From 66-474 sp035281745 (GTDB taxonomy: Bacteria > Pseudomonadota > Gammaproteobacteria > Xanthomonadales > Rhodanobacteraceae): DNA of 64,000 nt. The position numbers and the translations under genes were made by a program. This document shows, one piece after another, positions 29,593 through 38,004 of this stretch (its first letter is position 1; each line of letters begins with the position of its first letter). The stretch covers positions 123,714 to 187,713 of the forward strand of contig DATEDI010000011.1 in NCBI GenBank assembly GCA_035281745.1. The letters are read 5' to 3'. The notes under the pieces were generated by a model, which saw only the letters and a program-made list of their open reading frames with translations, was not told the origin of the DNA and made no database searches.

Positions 29593-29835
29593 ATGCCCAC
29601 AAAGAAAACCAAGCCGTCCGCGCCCGACCGATTCAAGGTCGGCGACCATGTCCGCTGGAATTCGGAAGCCGGTCACGTCAGCGGCGTGATCACCAAGGTC
29701 CACGTCCGCGCCTTCGATTACAAGGGCCACACCCACCGCGCCAGCGCCGACGATCCGCAATACGAGATCAAGAGCGACAAGACCGATCACGTGGCCGCGC
29801 ATCGCGGCAAGGTGCTGACCAAGCTGCCGAAATGA
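29593..29835 (+). CDS. DUF2945 (HVA1/Tudor-like) small protein
   Basis: 80-residue protein of the DUF2945 family (hypervirulence-associated TUDOR domain in some databases). The core is FKVGDHVRWNSEAG, then a GVITKVH strand and a basic stretch FDYKGHTHRASADDPQYEIKS typical of the family. Its function is unknown; members are often linked to stress or DNA contexts. It follows pgm by 12 bases and may be co-transcribed. Confidence 0.8.
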   Translation: MPTKKTKPSAPDRFKVGDHVRWNSEAGHVSGVITKVHVRAFDYKGHTHRASADDPQYEIKSDKTDHVAAHRGKVLTKLPK

Positions 29836-29967
29836 ACGGCGCCGACCATGACGATGCCGGCCACGCCGGATACCGCTCGCATTCAGTGCGGCGGCGATAG
29901 CCTGACAGCCGGATTGCACGCACGCGCGGCAATCCGGTATCTGCAATCTGCATGGAGGCAGGCGCAC

Positions 29968-30360
29968 ATGGCTGAATCCGTCAAATTTCTCTATTCCCGT
30001 TTTCTTTCGGCATCCACGCTCATCGGCGCCCAAGTCAGGAATCCGCAGGACGAATCCCTCGGCGATCTCAAGGACGCCATGATCGACACCGCCAGCGGCA
30101 AGATCGCCTATGGCGTGTTGAGCTTTGGCGGCGTTCTCGGCGTCGGCAACAAGTTGTTCGCCGTGCCTTGGGATTCATTCCGCGTCGATCCGGAAAAGGA
30201 GCGCCTGGTTCTCGACGTATCCAAGGATCGACTGAAGGATGCGCCGGGGTTCGATGCCGACCACTGGCCGAACTTTGCCGATCCGAATGTCGCGGGCGAA
30301 GTCGACAGGCACTATGCCGCAAGCACGACCCGAGAGCACCAGATCCTGCATCCGGATTAG
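29968..30360 (+). CDS. PRC-barrel domain protein
   Basis: 130-residue cytoplasmic protein with a PRC-barrel: STLIGAQVRNPQDESLGDLKDAMIDT, then IAYGVLSFGGVLGVGNKLFAVPWDSF, followed by a polar tail. Such stand-alone PRC-barrel proteins are common in Proteobacteria near stress genes; the exact role is unknown. The start was chosen at the ATG preceded by a GGAGG site 10 bases upstream; an upstream ATG 40 codons earlier would add non-family sequence. Confidence 0.8.
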   Translation: MAESVKFLYSRFLSASTLIGAQVRNPQDESLGDLKDAMIDTASGKIAYGVLSFGGVLGVGNKLFAVPWDSFRVDPEKERLVLDVSKDRLKDAPGFDADHWPNFADPNVAGEVDRHYAASTTREHQILHPD

Positions 30361-30616
30361 CTTTACGCGTCGCAGCCCGACAGGGCGGGACTTTGCAACC
30401 GTGTTGGCCGCGGAAATTGCCGACGGCGGCAACCAGCTGGTTTTACGTGATGACCGCATCAACCGCGAGTGGGTATTCTGTGTTGATCAGCTGAAAAGTG
30501 TACCTGGGTGATTGGATCGCCAATGGCTGGTAGCTGCGTGCACCGAGTCGAACGTGCAACCGGACAAGATTCCATGCCCACGCCACCTGTCATCCAGCAT
30601 GTTGTGAAATGGCGAA

Positions 30617-31627
30617 TCAACTCGCGTTACGCCAGTTGACCTTCACGACGCTGTTGTTCTCCTTGACCGGTTCGGAAAGGTGCGCGTTGCCCGACCCGGT
30701 CATCGTGATCAACGATGCGGCGGCGAGGTCGTCGAAGTTCAGGCTGCCGCCTGCGATGCACTCGTCGAAATAGCACGCGGCGTAGTCGGTCAGGCTGGCG
30801 ACCGCGCCGTTCACGGTGGGGCGCTCGACGATCCACTCGGCGACGTTGCCGGTCAGCGCCGTGCGGCTGGGCGCCGTGATGTCGAAGCGAGTGCCCACGC
30901 CAGTCGACTGATTGCTGAAGCTCACCGTCGCGTGCGTGGTGGAGTCGGCGCAGATCAGGCAGTACATCACGTCGCCGGGCGAGACCGGGAGGTTCGAGAT
31001 TTTCACCTCGCCGGCCGGGAACCACTCCCACCATGTGTAGACCTGTGTCGCGTTGATGAACCAGATCTTGGTGATCTGGGTTTCGGTGCCGGCCTGCAGC
31101 ACATCGGAGGAATTCCAGCCATCAATGCCCACCCACTCGGATGCGTAATACGAACCGTCAGCCGGCGCGTTCGGGCTCGGCACCGTCCACTGCCCGCCGA
31201 CGAAGCGATACGGCTTGTTGGCCGGTGCGAAAACGGCGGCGCCCGACCAGTTGTTCGACGTTGCATTCGATACGAGCAGCGGCGTCGCTTTCGCGCGCCG
31301 CTGGACGGAACGACCCACGCGCATCGGTCCGTGGCTGATGTTCTCGTGGTGTTCGAACTCTGGCGCGATCCACAATTTGGTGCGTCCAATCGCCCGCTCC
31401 CAGAGCTGAGCGAGACGCGGCTCGGTCCTGGCGTCGGGCCGCCGCGGGAGGCGATGCGCGGCCAGTTGTCGCGCCGATGCGGTCAACGGATCGAAGCTTT
31501 CGGGCAGCGGTCCGAAACCACGCACCTTGAAGCCTTTCGACGTCAGTGTCTTCGGCACCGCCGCGATCTGCGTCGCGCGGCGTCGAGACGCCGCGCCGGT
31601 TTTCTTGCTGGTGCGCCTGGTTGCCAT
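30617..31627 (-). CDS. G1 family (eqolisin, Peptidase_A4) glutamic peptidase
   Basis: Predicted acid-type peptidase of 336 residues. The C-terminal 210 residues have the eqolisin pattern: NNWSGAAVF, GGQWTVPSP, SEWVGIDG, VLQAG with catalytic Gln178, WWEWFPA and AEWIVERP with catalytic Glu264. Both catalytic residues of the fungal enzyme scytalidoglutamic peptidase therefore have counterparts. The N-terminal 120 residues are basic and without hydrophobic signal, perhaps a propeptide. It is the last gene of a leftward operon with proteins of unknown function, 53 bases after the 435-residue gene. Confidence 0.8.
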   Translation of the reverse strand: MATRRTSKKTGAASRRRATQIAAVPKTLTSKGFKVRGFGPLPESFDPLTASARQLAAHRLPRRPDARTEPRLAQLWERAIGRTKLWIAPEFEHHENISHGPMRVGRSVQRRAKATPLLVSNATSNNWSGAAVFAPANKPYRFVGGQWTVPSPNAPADGSYYASEWVGIDGWNSSDVLQAGTETQITKIWFINATQVYTWWEWFPAGEVKISNLPVSPGDVMYCLICADSTTHATVSFSNQSTGVGTRFDITAPSRTALTGNVAEWIVERPTVNGAVASLTDYAACYFDECIAGGSLNFDDLAAASLITMTGSGNAHLSEPVKENNSVVKVNWRNAS

Positions 31628-31680
31628 GGTTGTTCTCCTGTCGCGGTGTGCCGGAAGGATGCGAGGCCATCAACGGGATT

Positions 31681-32988
31681 TCAGGACTCCGCCACCGGTG
31701 CCGGCGGACAGCAGCGGTATTCCTGGGATTTTTCCAACAGCGTGATCTGCTTTTGCAGCAACGCGTTTTCCAGCTTCTTGCGCTCGACGTCGAGTTCGAT
31801 CGACTTCAGCCGCGTGTCCTCGCACACGTTGCAGGTGTCGAGGCAACCCTTGATCAATATTCCCGGCGTCGGCAGCGACGATTGCCGCACGAACGAGTAG
31901 CGCTTCTTCGCGTCGCTCGACACGTTGCCGTTCTTGTCGAGCAGTCCTTCTTGTGCCAGTTCCTGCTGCACCTGCTTGAGCGCTTGCGCGCGCATGGCGT
32001 TCGACAGCAAGGGAATTTGCAGACGAAGCGTCGCGGCCACGGCCAGCCGGTCGTCGCCGGGAACCTGGGTTGCGGCTTCGAGATAGATCGCGCGGCGATT
32101 GGCGTCCGTCGAAAGCACGCCGTTCGAGAGCACGCCCACGCCGGTGCTGGGCGAAAGCGGGTTGGCCGCGACGCGGGTGAAATCGTTGGCGGGGTCGGTA
32201 TCCATCATCGCCCGCAGGTCGACCGATTCGAGCGTGTAGCTGATCGTCTGGGTCTTGTTGATCTGGTAGAAGAAGAACGTCACCGCGTGGCAATCGTTGT
32301 TGTTCTGGAATTCGCGCGAGGCGGATTCGTAGTGATCCTGCGATTCGGTTTCGGTGTGGGTGCGACTTTCGGATTCGCCGATCGACACGCTCGCGGCCTT
32401 GCGCACGCCCATTTCCGTGGCCTTCGCGGAGGCTTCCGCGTGCTGGCTGTGCTCGCCGAGGAAATCGGAAACCGAGCTCGAGTCGTAATTGCCGCTCATG
32501 CTGGCCGAACCGCCCAGCCCGAAGATGTTCACGCCGGCGTCGGCCTTGCCGTCCACGTGCGAGTGAGACTGGTTGCTCGAGTGCGCCGTGTCGCGCGAAT
32601 TCACGTCGAACAGCGAATCGCTCATCTGCTGCATGAAGAACGATTCTTCCGATGACTGCGAGTTGCGGTAGCCGAACTTGCTCTCGGTGTCGAAGGTGAA
32701 TTTGGAACGCCGATCCGAGGTGAACAGCCGCACTTTTTCGCCCGGAAGCAACGTCGTCGTGTAGAGCAGGTCACCCAGCGCGAGCGGTCCGGGGCAGCGC
32801 CTGAGCTGGAAGTGCAGCTTTACCTCGACCGGAATGTTTTGCGCCGGGACGCCCGCAGGCGTCTGCTTGCCCACCGTCGTCGCATAGGTCAGGCGGTAGA
32901 AGAAATCCAGCTCGTCGCAGACATCGTCGGGGGCGAGCGGCGGGCAGCATGGCACGGTCTGCTTGTGGGTGTCGGTCTGGCTGGCCAT
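31681..32988 (-). CDS. Hypothetical protein with CCPP motifs at both ends and C-terminal coiled coil
   Basis: No family recognised; 435 residues. Near each terminus is a Cys-Cys-Pro-Pro motif (TVPCCPP near residue 14; YRCCPPAP near 426). The N-terminal third looks beta-rich (VEVKLHFQLRRCPGPLALGD), a central Ser/His/Glu-rich low-complexity segment (about 105-230) contains many SHS, SES and TET strings, and a predicted coiled coil runs from about 395 to 425. A CNVCEDTR cluster precedes the coil. No signal peptide. Probable structural or assembly role within the operon; this is inference. Confidence 0.6.
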   Translation of the reverse strand: MASQTDTHKQTVPCCPPLAPDDVCDELDFFYRLTYATTVGKQTPAGVPAQNIPVEVKLHFQLRRCPGPLALGDLLYTTTLLPGEKVRLFTSDRRSKFTFDTESKFGYRNSQSSEESFFMQQMSDSLFDVNSRDTAHSSNQSHSHVDGKADAGVNIFGLGGSASMSGNYDSSSVSDFLGEHSQHAEASAKATEMGVRKAASVSIGESESRTHTETESQDHYESASREFQNNNDCHAVTFFFYQINKTQTISYTLESVDLRAMMDTDPANDFTRVAANPLSPSTGVGVLSNGVLSTDANRRAIYLEAATQVPGDDRLAVAATLRLQIPLLSNAMRAQALKQVQQELAQEGLLDKNGNVSSDAKKRYSFVRQSSLPTPGILIKGCLDTCNVCEDTRLKSIELDVERKKLENALLQKQITLLEKSQEYRCCPPAPVAES

Positions 32989-33027
32989 CGTGGATATCCT
33001 CTGACGGGTGAGTAACGCCGTCCGTGG

Positions 33028-33318
33028 TCATGCATGCCGTCGGAAAATCCCTTTCTTGAGCAACGCGGCAACATCGCGGGCATCGACCGGCTGGACGGCG
33101 CGGCTGGCGGCGAACGAATATGCCTGTCCGGTGATCGTGCCGCGCACCACGATCGGCGCCGCGCCGAGATAACGCACCAGTGCGAGCGACTTCGGCGGCG
33201 CGGGAACGAAGGTGCGGCCACTGCCCATTGCGGCGGCCCGCACGCCGGCTGATGTCGGCGACGGCGCCTGGCTAGCCTTGAGGGCGATCCTGCCTTGACC
33301 GCAACACGTCATGGTCAT
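33028..33318 (-). CDS. Small hypothetical protein with phage-like C-terminal domain
   Basis: 96-residue basic protein. The C-terminal half (VRYLGAAPIVVRGTITG, AYSF, then VDARDVAALLKKGIFR) resembles small domains seen in phage virion or head-tail gene sets, where a V-R-G-x-x-T-G-x-x-Y-x-F pattern is followed by V-D-x-R-D. The N terminus carries CC. It overlaps the end of the upstream DUF1360-like gene by 47 bases in another frame, and the next gene starts 39 bases downstream. The assignment of the domain is tentative. Confidence 0.6.
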   Translation of the reverse strand: MTMTCCGQGRIALKASQAPSPTSAGVRAAAMGSGRTFVPAPPKSLALVRYLGAAPIVVRGTITGQAYSFAASRAVQPVDARDVAALLKKGIFRRHA

Positions 33319-33646
33319 GGTTCTCCGGGAAAGGGGGCGACTGCAAATGCATTTCCGTGGGCGGACCGCCGAGGCGTTCCAGCAGACACGCCGCGCCGGA
33401 CAGCGCGAGCCAGGCGGGAATCCACATCCATGTCGCGCGGGTCACCACGAAGGTGAACGGCGCGGCTATCCATAGCGAAAGGCACTGGAAGCAATCCATC
33501 AGTCGTCCCGCCTGGCTCGCACCGAGCTTGGCGCGTAGTTTCAGCATCGAATCGAACGGACCATCCTCCTCCGCCAGCAGGTGCGTGACACGCCAAGTCG
33601 CGAGGATCGCCAGCGCGGCGTTCAACATCGAACCCCATGCATCCAT
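33272..33646 (-). CDS. DUF1360-like small membrane protein
   Basis: 124-residue protein with an N-terminal ALAILATWRVTHLLAEEDGPFD segment, MDCFQCLSLWIAAPFTFVV and a third hydrophobic stretch (WMWIPAWLALSGAACLL). The A-T-W-R-V-T-x-L-L-x-x-E-D-G-P-F-D start and the C-x-x-C-x-S-x-W motif before a helix match DUF1360 membrane proteins, seen in phages and sporulating bacteria. The last 47 bases are shared with the following gene. The role in the operon is unknown. Confidence 0.65.
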   Translation of the reverse strand: MDAWGSMLNAALAILATWRVTHLLAEEDGPFDSMLKLRAKLGASQAGRLMDCFQCLSLWIAAPFTFVVTRATWMWIPAWLALSGAACLLERLGGPPTEMHLQSPPFPENHDHDVLRSRQDRPQG

Positions 33647-33697
33647 GATCCTCGCGCCCGTGTCGTGTCATGATTCCCCGTCCTCGTGCCGCTGCTT

Positions 33698-36013
33698 CTA
33701 CGCGATCTCCGCTTTGCGTTCCACGCACACACCCGGACACAAATCCGGACGCAGCACGGTGAACGACAGTTCGAACTGGTTGTAGTGCGTGACGCTCGGA
33801 TCGGAACAGCCGTTGGTGGTGCGCTTCCATGCCCACAGCCGGAACAGGTAGGCGCAACACTCGGGGAAATCGGCACCGTGCAGCGTGACTTTGAAGTCGC
33901 CGCCGTACCACAGCGCCCGCGGTGCACCTTGTCCGAGTGCCTGGCTGTAGCTCGGACCGACTTCCGGTGTCGGATCGGGTTGCAGCGTGCCGACGCCGCC
34001 GCTGGCGTCCACGTACAACGGCGCGGCGATGTAGAACGCCTGGTTGGCGCCGTATTCGGCGCGCATCCAGTAACCACCGAGGTGTCCGTCCTGCACGGTG
34101 GCCGGACAGGTCACGCTGAAGTGGATCGTCAAGGTGTCGGTGGGTTCCAGCCGCGCGATGTCGCAGGCCGAAACGCATTCCTGGCCCGGCAGGCCTTCGT
34201 TCTTCCAGATCTCGCGAATGTAGCAATCCGGTTCGACCGTGCACGCGTGGATGATGCCGCCGCAGGCGTGCGGGATCTTGCAGGGCGCCGGCGGTGTCGG
34301 ACCAGGATGCGTCGGCGCCTGGTTATCGATGCGCAGGTACACGCGCTCGGCCGAGTCCTCGCCGCAGGTCGGCAGGATGCGCTCGCTCGACGCGACCAGG
34401 CTGTCGGCGGCGTCCGTGGAGAAGCCGTCGAACTGCAACTGGTACAACGCGTCGGGCGTCAGTCCCGGTGGGGTGGTGTCGAAGTAGAACAGGGTGGCGT
34501 AGTCGTTCCAGATCACTTGGCCGCCGAAACGCGGGATGCCCGGGTTCAAGTCTTCATAGTGACGCCGGGTGATGATCACCATCTGTCCGTTCTTGGGTGC
34601 CGGTGTGAACGCGACAGGCACGAACGTGGTGCCATCCCAATAGCTGCGCGTGAATTCGTGGAACGCTGGGCTCGGCAGGTCGGTCCACGCGCCGCCGTCT
34701 TTCGAATACTGCACCTTGAAATAATCTACATCCCAGCCGACGCCGCCCTGGATTTGCAACGATCCGGAAAACGGGTTGTCCTTCCATGGATCGCTCGCCG
34801 AGGCGGTGGTACGCGCGAAGCCGCGCAGGTCGGGCGGACCGGCGTCGGCGCTGATTTGGTCGACCGGCGTGCAGCCGACCCAGGTGAGTTTCAGGCATTC
34901 TGGACATTCCGGATCGCGGCAGGTCGGAATGCAGCAGGCCAGATCGTTGGCCGTCAGCGTGACGTTGAAGGTGGTTGGGACGTCCCAGCGTGTCTGCGCG
35001 TTGGTTTCCGAATAGATCACGCTGACGCGGTCGCCACAGCGCTGCGTGGCGCGAAACACGATGTCGGGCGCGCAATCGCCCCAGTCGGTCCAGGGCCAGA
35101 CGTGCAGTGCCGCGAGTTCTGGCGAAGGCGGCAGGATCGTGCGCAAAGACTCGGCGGACAAACCACCGGCAGGTTCTTGCACCGCCGCCAGCGAAACGGC
35201 GCCCTGAGTCGCCGCGGCCAACACCGATCCGGACAGGCTGGCGGCACCGCCCAGTATCCTCTGGAAGATCGTCGGATCCGGGTCTGGCCCCGGCGGAATC
35301 GGCGGCAACGGCGGCTGCGCCGTGGCCAGCAATTGCTGGATGCGCGAGAGGATGTCGGGATCGATCGCGGGATCCGGCCGTAGCCACGGCAGCCAGCGCA
35401 GACAGCACCAACGGAACGTCATGTGGAAGTTGCCGTTGATATCGGTAGTTGCGCTGGTGATCAGATCGCGCCAGTACCACCACCAAAAACGGTCCACATC
35501 GTACGCCTCGACCAGCGCGCCCGGCACCGGCTCGTCGCAGAACGTCCAGCGGTGCCGGATGGAGTCGTAATACCAATGCCTGCAGACGACGCGTCCATTG
35601 ATCGTGTAGGTCCGGCAGCAGATCAGCCAGCAGTAATAGATCTCCGGCTCGACCGCGATGCGTCCGAGCTTCAGCTCGGCGACTTTCGCCGCGGCGGTTT
35701 TGGCGCCGGAATGGCCCTTGGCGACATCGAACTCGACCACCTGTCTGACCGTGTCGATCGCCAGCAATTCGCGATCGGCCACGTTGGGGCCGACAAGCAG
35801 CGTGACGGAGCAGGGCAGGCGCGCGCCCGGTAGCACGGGCGGTTCGAACTCGATTTCGAAGGGCACCCGCTTCTGTCTTGTGGTGCCGGCCCTGACGACC
35901 GCCGACCCGAGGATGCGGCTTTCGCGCACGACGGCGACACGCAGTTCCAGGTCGGGCTTGTATTGCTCGTCCTGAATCTGGCCCAAGTCAAGTTCACCAT
36001 TGATCTTGGCCAT
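33698..36013 (-). CDS. Large Cys-rich hypothetical protein (771 aa), first gene of accessory operon
   Basis: No known family recognised. The N-terminal 130 residues are beta-rich, a block of aromatic/Cys strings follows (YYCWLICCRTYTINGRVVCR, then WYYD, near 130-150), and ALVEAYDVDRFWWWYWRDLITSATTD INGNF resembles a carboxypeptidase-regulatory or beta-sandwich repeat with DVD. A Pro-rich linker (QPPLPPIPPGPDPDP) separates a C-terminal region that contains many Cys pairs (CCIPTCRDPECPEC, CCAYL) and beta-sandwich-like segments. No signal peptide was found. A GGGAGG site six bases upstream marks the start. It opens the five-gene leftward operon behind the AraC gene. Confidence 0.65.
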   Translation of the reverse strand: MAKINGELDLGQIQDEQYKPDLELRVAVVRESRILGSAVVRAGTTRQKRVPFEIEFEPPVLPGARLPCSVTLLVGPNVADRELLAIDTVRQVVEFDVAKGHSGAKTAAAKVAELKLGRIAVEPEIYYCWLICCRTYTINGRVVCRHWYYDSIRHRWTFCDEPVPGALVEAYDVDRFWWWYWRDLITSATTDINGNFHMTFRWCCLRWLPWLRPDPAIDPDILSRIQQLLATAQPPLPPIPPGPDPDPTIFQRILGGAASLSGSVLAAATQGAVSLAAVQEPAGGLSAESLRTILPPSPELAALHVWPWTDWGDCAPDIVFRATQRCGDRVSVIYSETNAQTRWDVPTTFNVTLTANDLACCIPTCRDPECPECLKLTWVGCTPVDQISADAGPPDLRGFARTTASASDPWKDNPFSGSLQIQGGVGWDVDYFKVQYSKDGGAWTDLPSPAFHEFTRSYWDGTTFVPVAFTPAPKNGQMVIITRRHYEDLNPGIPRFGGQVIWNDYATLFYFDTTPPGLTPDALYQLQFDGFSTDAADSLVASSERILPTCGEDSAERVYLRIDNQAPTHPGPTPPAPCKIPHACGGIIHACTVEPDCYIREIWKNEGLPGQECVSACDIARLEPTDTLTIHFSVTCPATVQDGHLGGYWMRAEYGANQAFYIAAPLYVDASGGVGTLQPDPTPEVGPSYSQALGQGAPRALWYGGDFKVTLHGADFPECCAYLFRLWAWKRTTNGCSDPSVTHYNQFELSFTVLRPDLCPGVCVERKAEIA

Positions 36014-36132
36014 GGCTTGCCTCCCTGGTGGCGCACGGCGATCGGAGTGGCAAGCATGCGGCCAGAACAGTTCGAGCGGTTAGAAGCTAGCTGCGCTTAG
36101 ATGGAATGATTCTGCGCTGGGCAACGGAATCT

Positions 36133-36930
36133 TCATGTCACCGCAGCTTGCGCAACAAGCTGCAAATGTCGTTGATAGTGAGTGGCGGGCATGCCGACGA
36201 CGCGTCTGAACACGCGCCCGAAATGGGAAAGGTCGTTGAAGCCGACCGCATAAGCGACTTGTGAGATCGATGCGTGTGGCTCGGCGAGGAAATCACGCGC
36301 TCTGGCGATCCGATACTGCAGCAGGAAGCGGCGACACGAAATGCCGTGCTCGCGGTGGAAGGCGCGACTGAACTCCGATTCCGACCTGTGGCAAAGTGCC
36401 GCGAGGGTTTCGACCCGGCACGCTTCCGCGTAGTGCTCGCTGATCCATGCGACGGCCGCTGCCGTGTGCGGGGCAGCAACCAGTGGTCTGCGTAAATGCC
36501 CTGCGGGCGCAATCAGGTCATGCGGGAAAGACAGGGCCAGCCAGCCGTCACTTTGTGCTGACCGGCTCGCGAGCGCCATGGACTCGACGAGCTGCGCGAG
36601 GGTTTTCTCATCGACAGGTTTGACCCGGTAATCCCAGACGCGCGAACGGTACGCCCAGATTGCCAGCGCTTCGGAATGATATTCGGTGAACATCAGCACC
36701 GGCAGCGCCGGGAATTCTCGACGTACGAGTGTCACAGCCCGAAGGCGTATCTGGTCGGGGTAGTCGTATTCGATACAGATGACTTGTGCCCGGTGCCCAC
36801 GAATTGCCGACAAAATCGCTTCGGGGATCGTGACGCGCAAGACATCGCAGTGGCGTTGCGCATCCAGAAAAAGACCATGCCGGTGCGGCATGCGGCAGAA
36901 ATCGATCCAGACAGCTCGCAGGGTAGTCAT
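36133..36930 (-). CDS. AraC-family regulator with N-terminal receiver-like domain
   Basis: Predicted transcription factor of 265 residues. Residues 4-115 look like a response-regulator receiver: the helix-loop register gives Thr82 and Lys104-Pro105 at the expected places, but the phospho-acceptor position holds Glu54 (VICIEYDYPD). Residues 160-255 form an AraC double helix-turn-helix (ETLAALCHRSESEFSRAFHR, ISQVAYAVGFNDLSHFGRVF). The ATG preceded by GAGGTGG was chosen; longer frames extend into sequence without homology. It lies 119 bases upstream of the unknown operon on the same strand, so it probably regulates it. Confidence 0.82.
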   Translation of the reverse strand: MTTLRAVWIDFCRMPHRHGLFLDAQRHCDVLRVTIPEAILSAIRGHRAQVICIEYDYPDQIRLRAVTLVRREFPALPVLMFTEYHSEALAIWAYRSRVWDYRVKPVDEKTLAQLVESMALASRSAQSDGWLALSFPHDLIAPAGHLRRPLVAAPHTAAAVAWISEHYAEACRVETLAALCHRSESEFSRAFHREHGISCRRFLLQYRIARARDFLAEPHASISQVAYAVGFNDLSHFGRVFRRVVGMPATHYQRHLQLVAQAAVT

Positions 36931-37166
36931 TGCCCACCTCATGCATGCCCCTGAATTCCCGGCCATGCTTCGTGCGTGGTCGGGTGCGCAATACTGGCGC
37001 AGTGGCAAGCTGATATGCAATCTTGCGAGATTTCGCAGGGAACACACTACGCCCGGAAGCAAAAGCGAGAGATCACAAGGACTTTCTCGAAAGCCTTCAG
37101 TCTCACACTTTTCAGTAAGAATCCCTGCGAAGAAACGGCACCCGCCTTGGCCACAGCTATGCCTGT

Positions 37167-37183
37167 ATTGATGCAAATGCCTA
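37167..37183. repeat. dif-like attachment repeat, left copy
   Basis: Seventeen bases, ATTGATGCAAATGCCTA, identical to the copy at 38828. Here they are followed by CTTGTCTCAAG, which only weakly resembles a XerD-binding arm. Confidence 0.6.
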
Positions 37184-37199
37184 CTTGTCTCAAGTTTCA

Positions 37200-37577
37200 T
37201 TATGCAATCTCCCCTGCGACCGCATTATCACCCTGATTTTCAGGCAGCGGCAACCCCGAAATTGTCAGGTAATCGAAGAAGGCAACTTTCCCGGCAGGGT
37301 CGGCCTTATCCGGCCACCCCAATTGCTCCGAAGCCGAACCGGAAGGAGGCACATCACCGGCCGCATAAGCAGCCAAGTTGAGGCGCACCGTCAACGCCGA
37401 GTGAAAGGCATGCAAAAAATCCCCCTTGGACGCCCACGTCTCGCCGTCCCGATCGACGAAGGATTGCCCCGGAGGAGGCTCGACCGCCTTGCAGGCGGCG
37501 TAGTACGCCTGAAGGGCCCAAGCCAGAGACTGCTCGGCACCGAACCAGCGCACAGATGCAACAGGATCCTGTTTCAT
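37200..37577 (-). CDS. Hypothetical protein of Xer element
   Basis: 125-residue acidic protein without recognised domain or membrane segment. It has an aromatic N-terminal half (WFGAEQSLAWALQAYYAACKAVE) and segments such as FVDRDGETWASKGDFLHAFHSAL that suggest a compact alpha-helical fold. It is the last gene of the small element, 79 bases downstream of the SEC-C gene, and its stop lies just inside the left repeat. The function is unknown. Confidence 0.55.
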   Translation of the reverse strand: MKQDPVASVRWFGAEQSLAWALQAYYAACKAVEPPPGQSFVDRDGETWASKGDFLHAFHSALTVRLNLAAYAAGDVPPSGSASEQLGWPDKADPAGKVAFFDYLTISGLPLPENQGDNAVAGEIA

Positions 37578-37656
37578 GCTACGTTCTCCTTGCCGGCTCA
37601 GCCGGCGCTACGTTGATCCGACCGCCGGCAGGGGCGAACACCCGGCCGGCGGTTTT

Positions 37657-38004
37657 TCATTTCTGGCGCTTTCCCGCGCCGTGACACTTCCCGAACTTCT
37701 TCCCTGACCCGCACCAGCACGGATCATGGAACCCTTGCTCGCGCGCCCGTGTTGGGCGCGAGGGCTCGGACGGTACCGCCTTCGGCGCGACAGCCGGACG
37801 CGGCGCAGCGGCCGGCGAGGGCGACACCTCGACAGCCGGAACAGCAACAGGGGAGGGAGACGCCAGCACAGAGCGGCGGGCGTCCAGATAGTCACGCAGG
37901 GCAACACCAACCAAGCCGCTCAAAGAGCAGCCCACCCGTTCGGCATAGCTTTCAGCTTCGGCACGAAGCGCCGGGGGCAGCCGGACCGTGGTGGGAGGGG
38001 TCAC
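37657..38004 (-). CDS. Ribbon-helix-helix plus SEC-C motif protein
   Basis: 115 residues with a GTG start that overlaps the stop of the XafT-like gene (GTGA). The N-terminal 45 residues look like a ribbon-helix-helix/Arc-type DNA-binding unit (TTVRLPPALRAEAESYAERVG, then SLSGLVGVALRDYL). A Pro/Ala-rich linker follows, then a SEC-C zinc motif CWCGSGKKFGKCHG at the C terminus. A regulatory or packaging role in the element is inferred. Confidence 0.65.
   Translation of the reverse strand: MTPPTTVRLPPALRAEAESYAERVGCSLSGLVGVALRDYLDARRSVLASPSPVAVPAVEVSPSPAAAPRPAVAPKAVPSEPSRPTRAREQGFHDPCWCGSGKKFGKCHGAGKRQK

Noticed and set aside
30361..30511. Short protein-like fragment (ATVLAAEIADGGNQLVLRDD) after the PRC-barrel gene
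   Set aside because: No start codon or ribosome-binding site in that frame and only about 45 residues; perhaps a relic, but unsupported.
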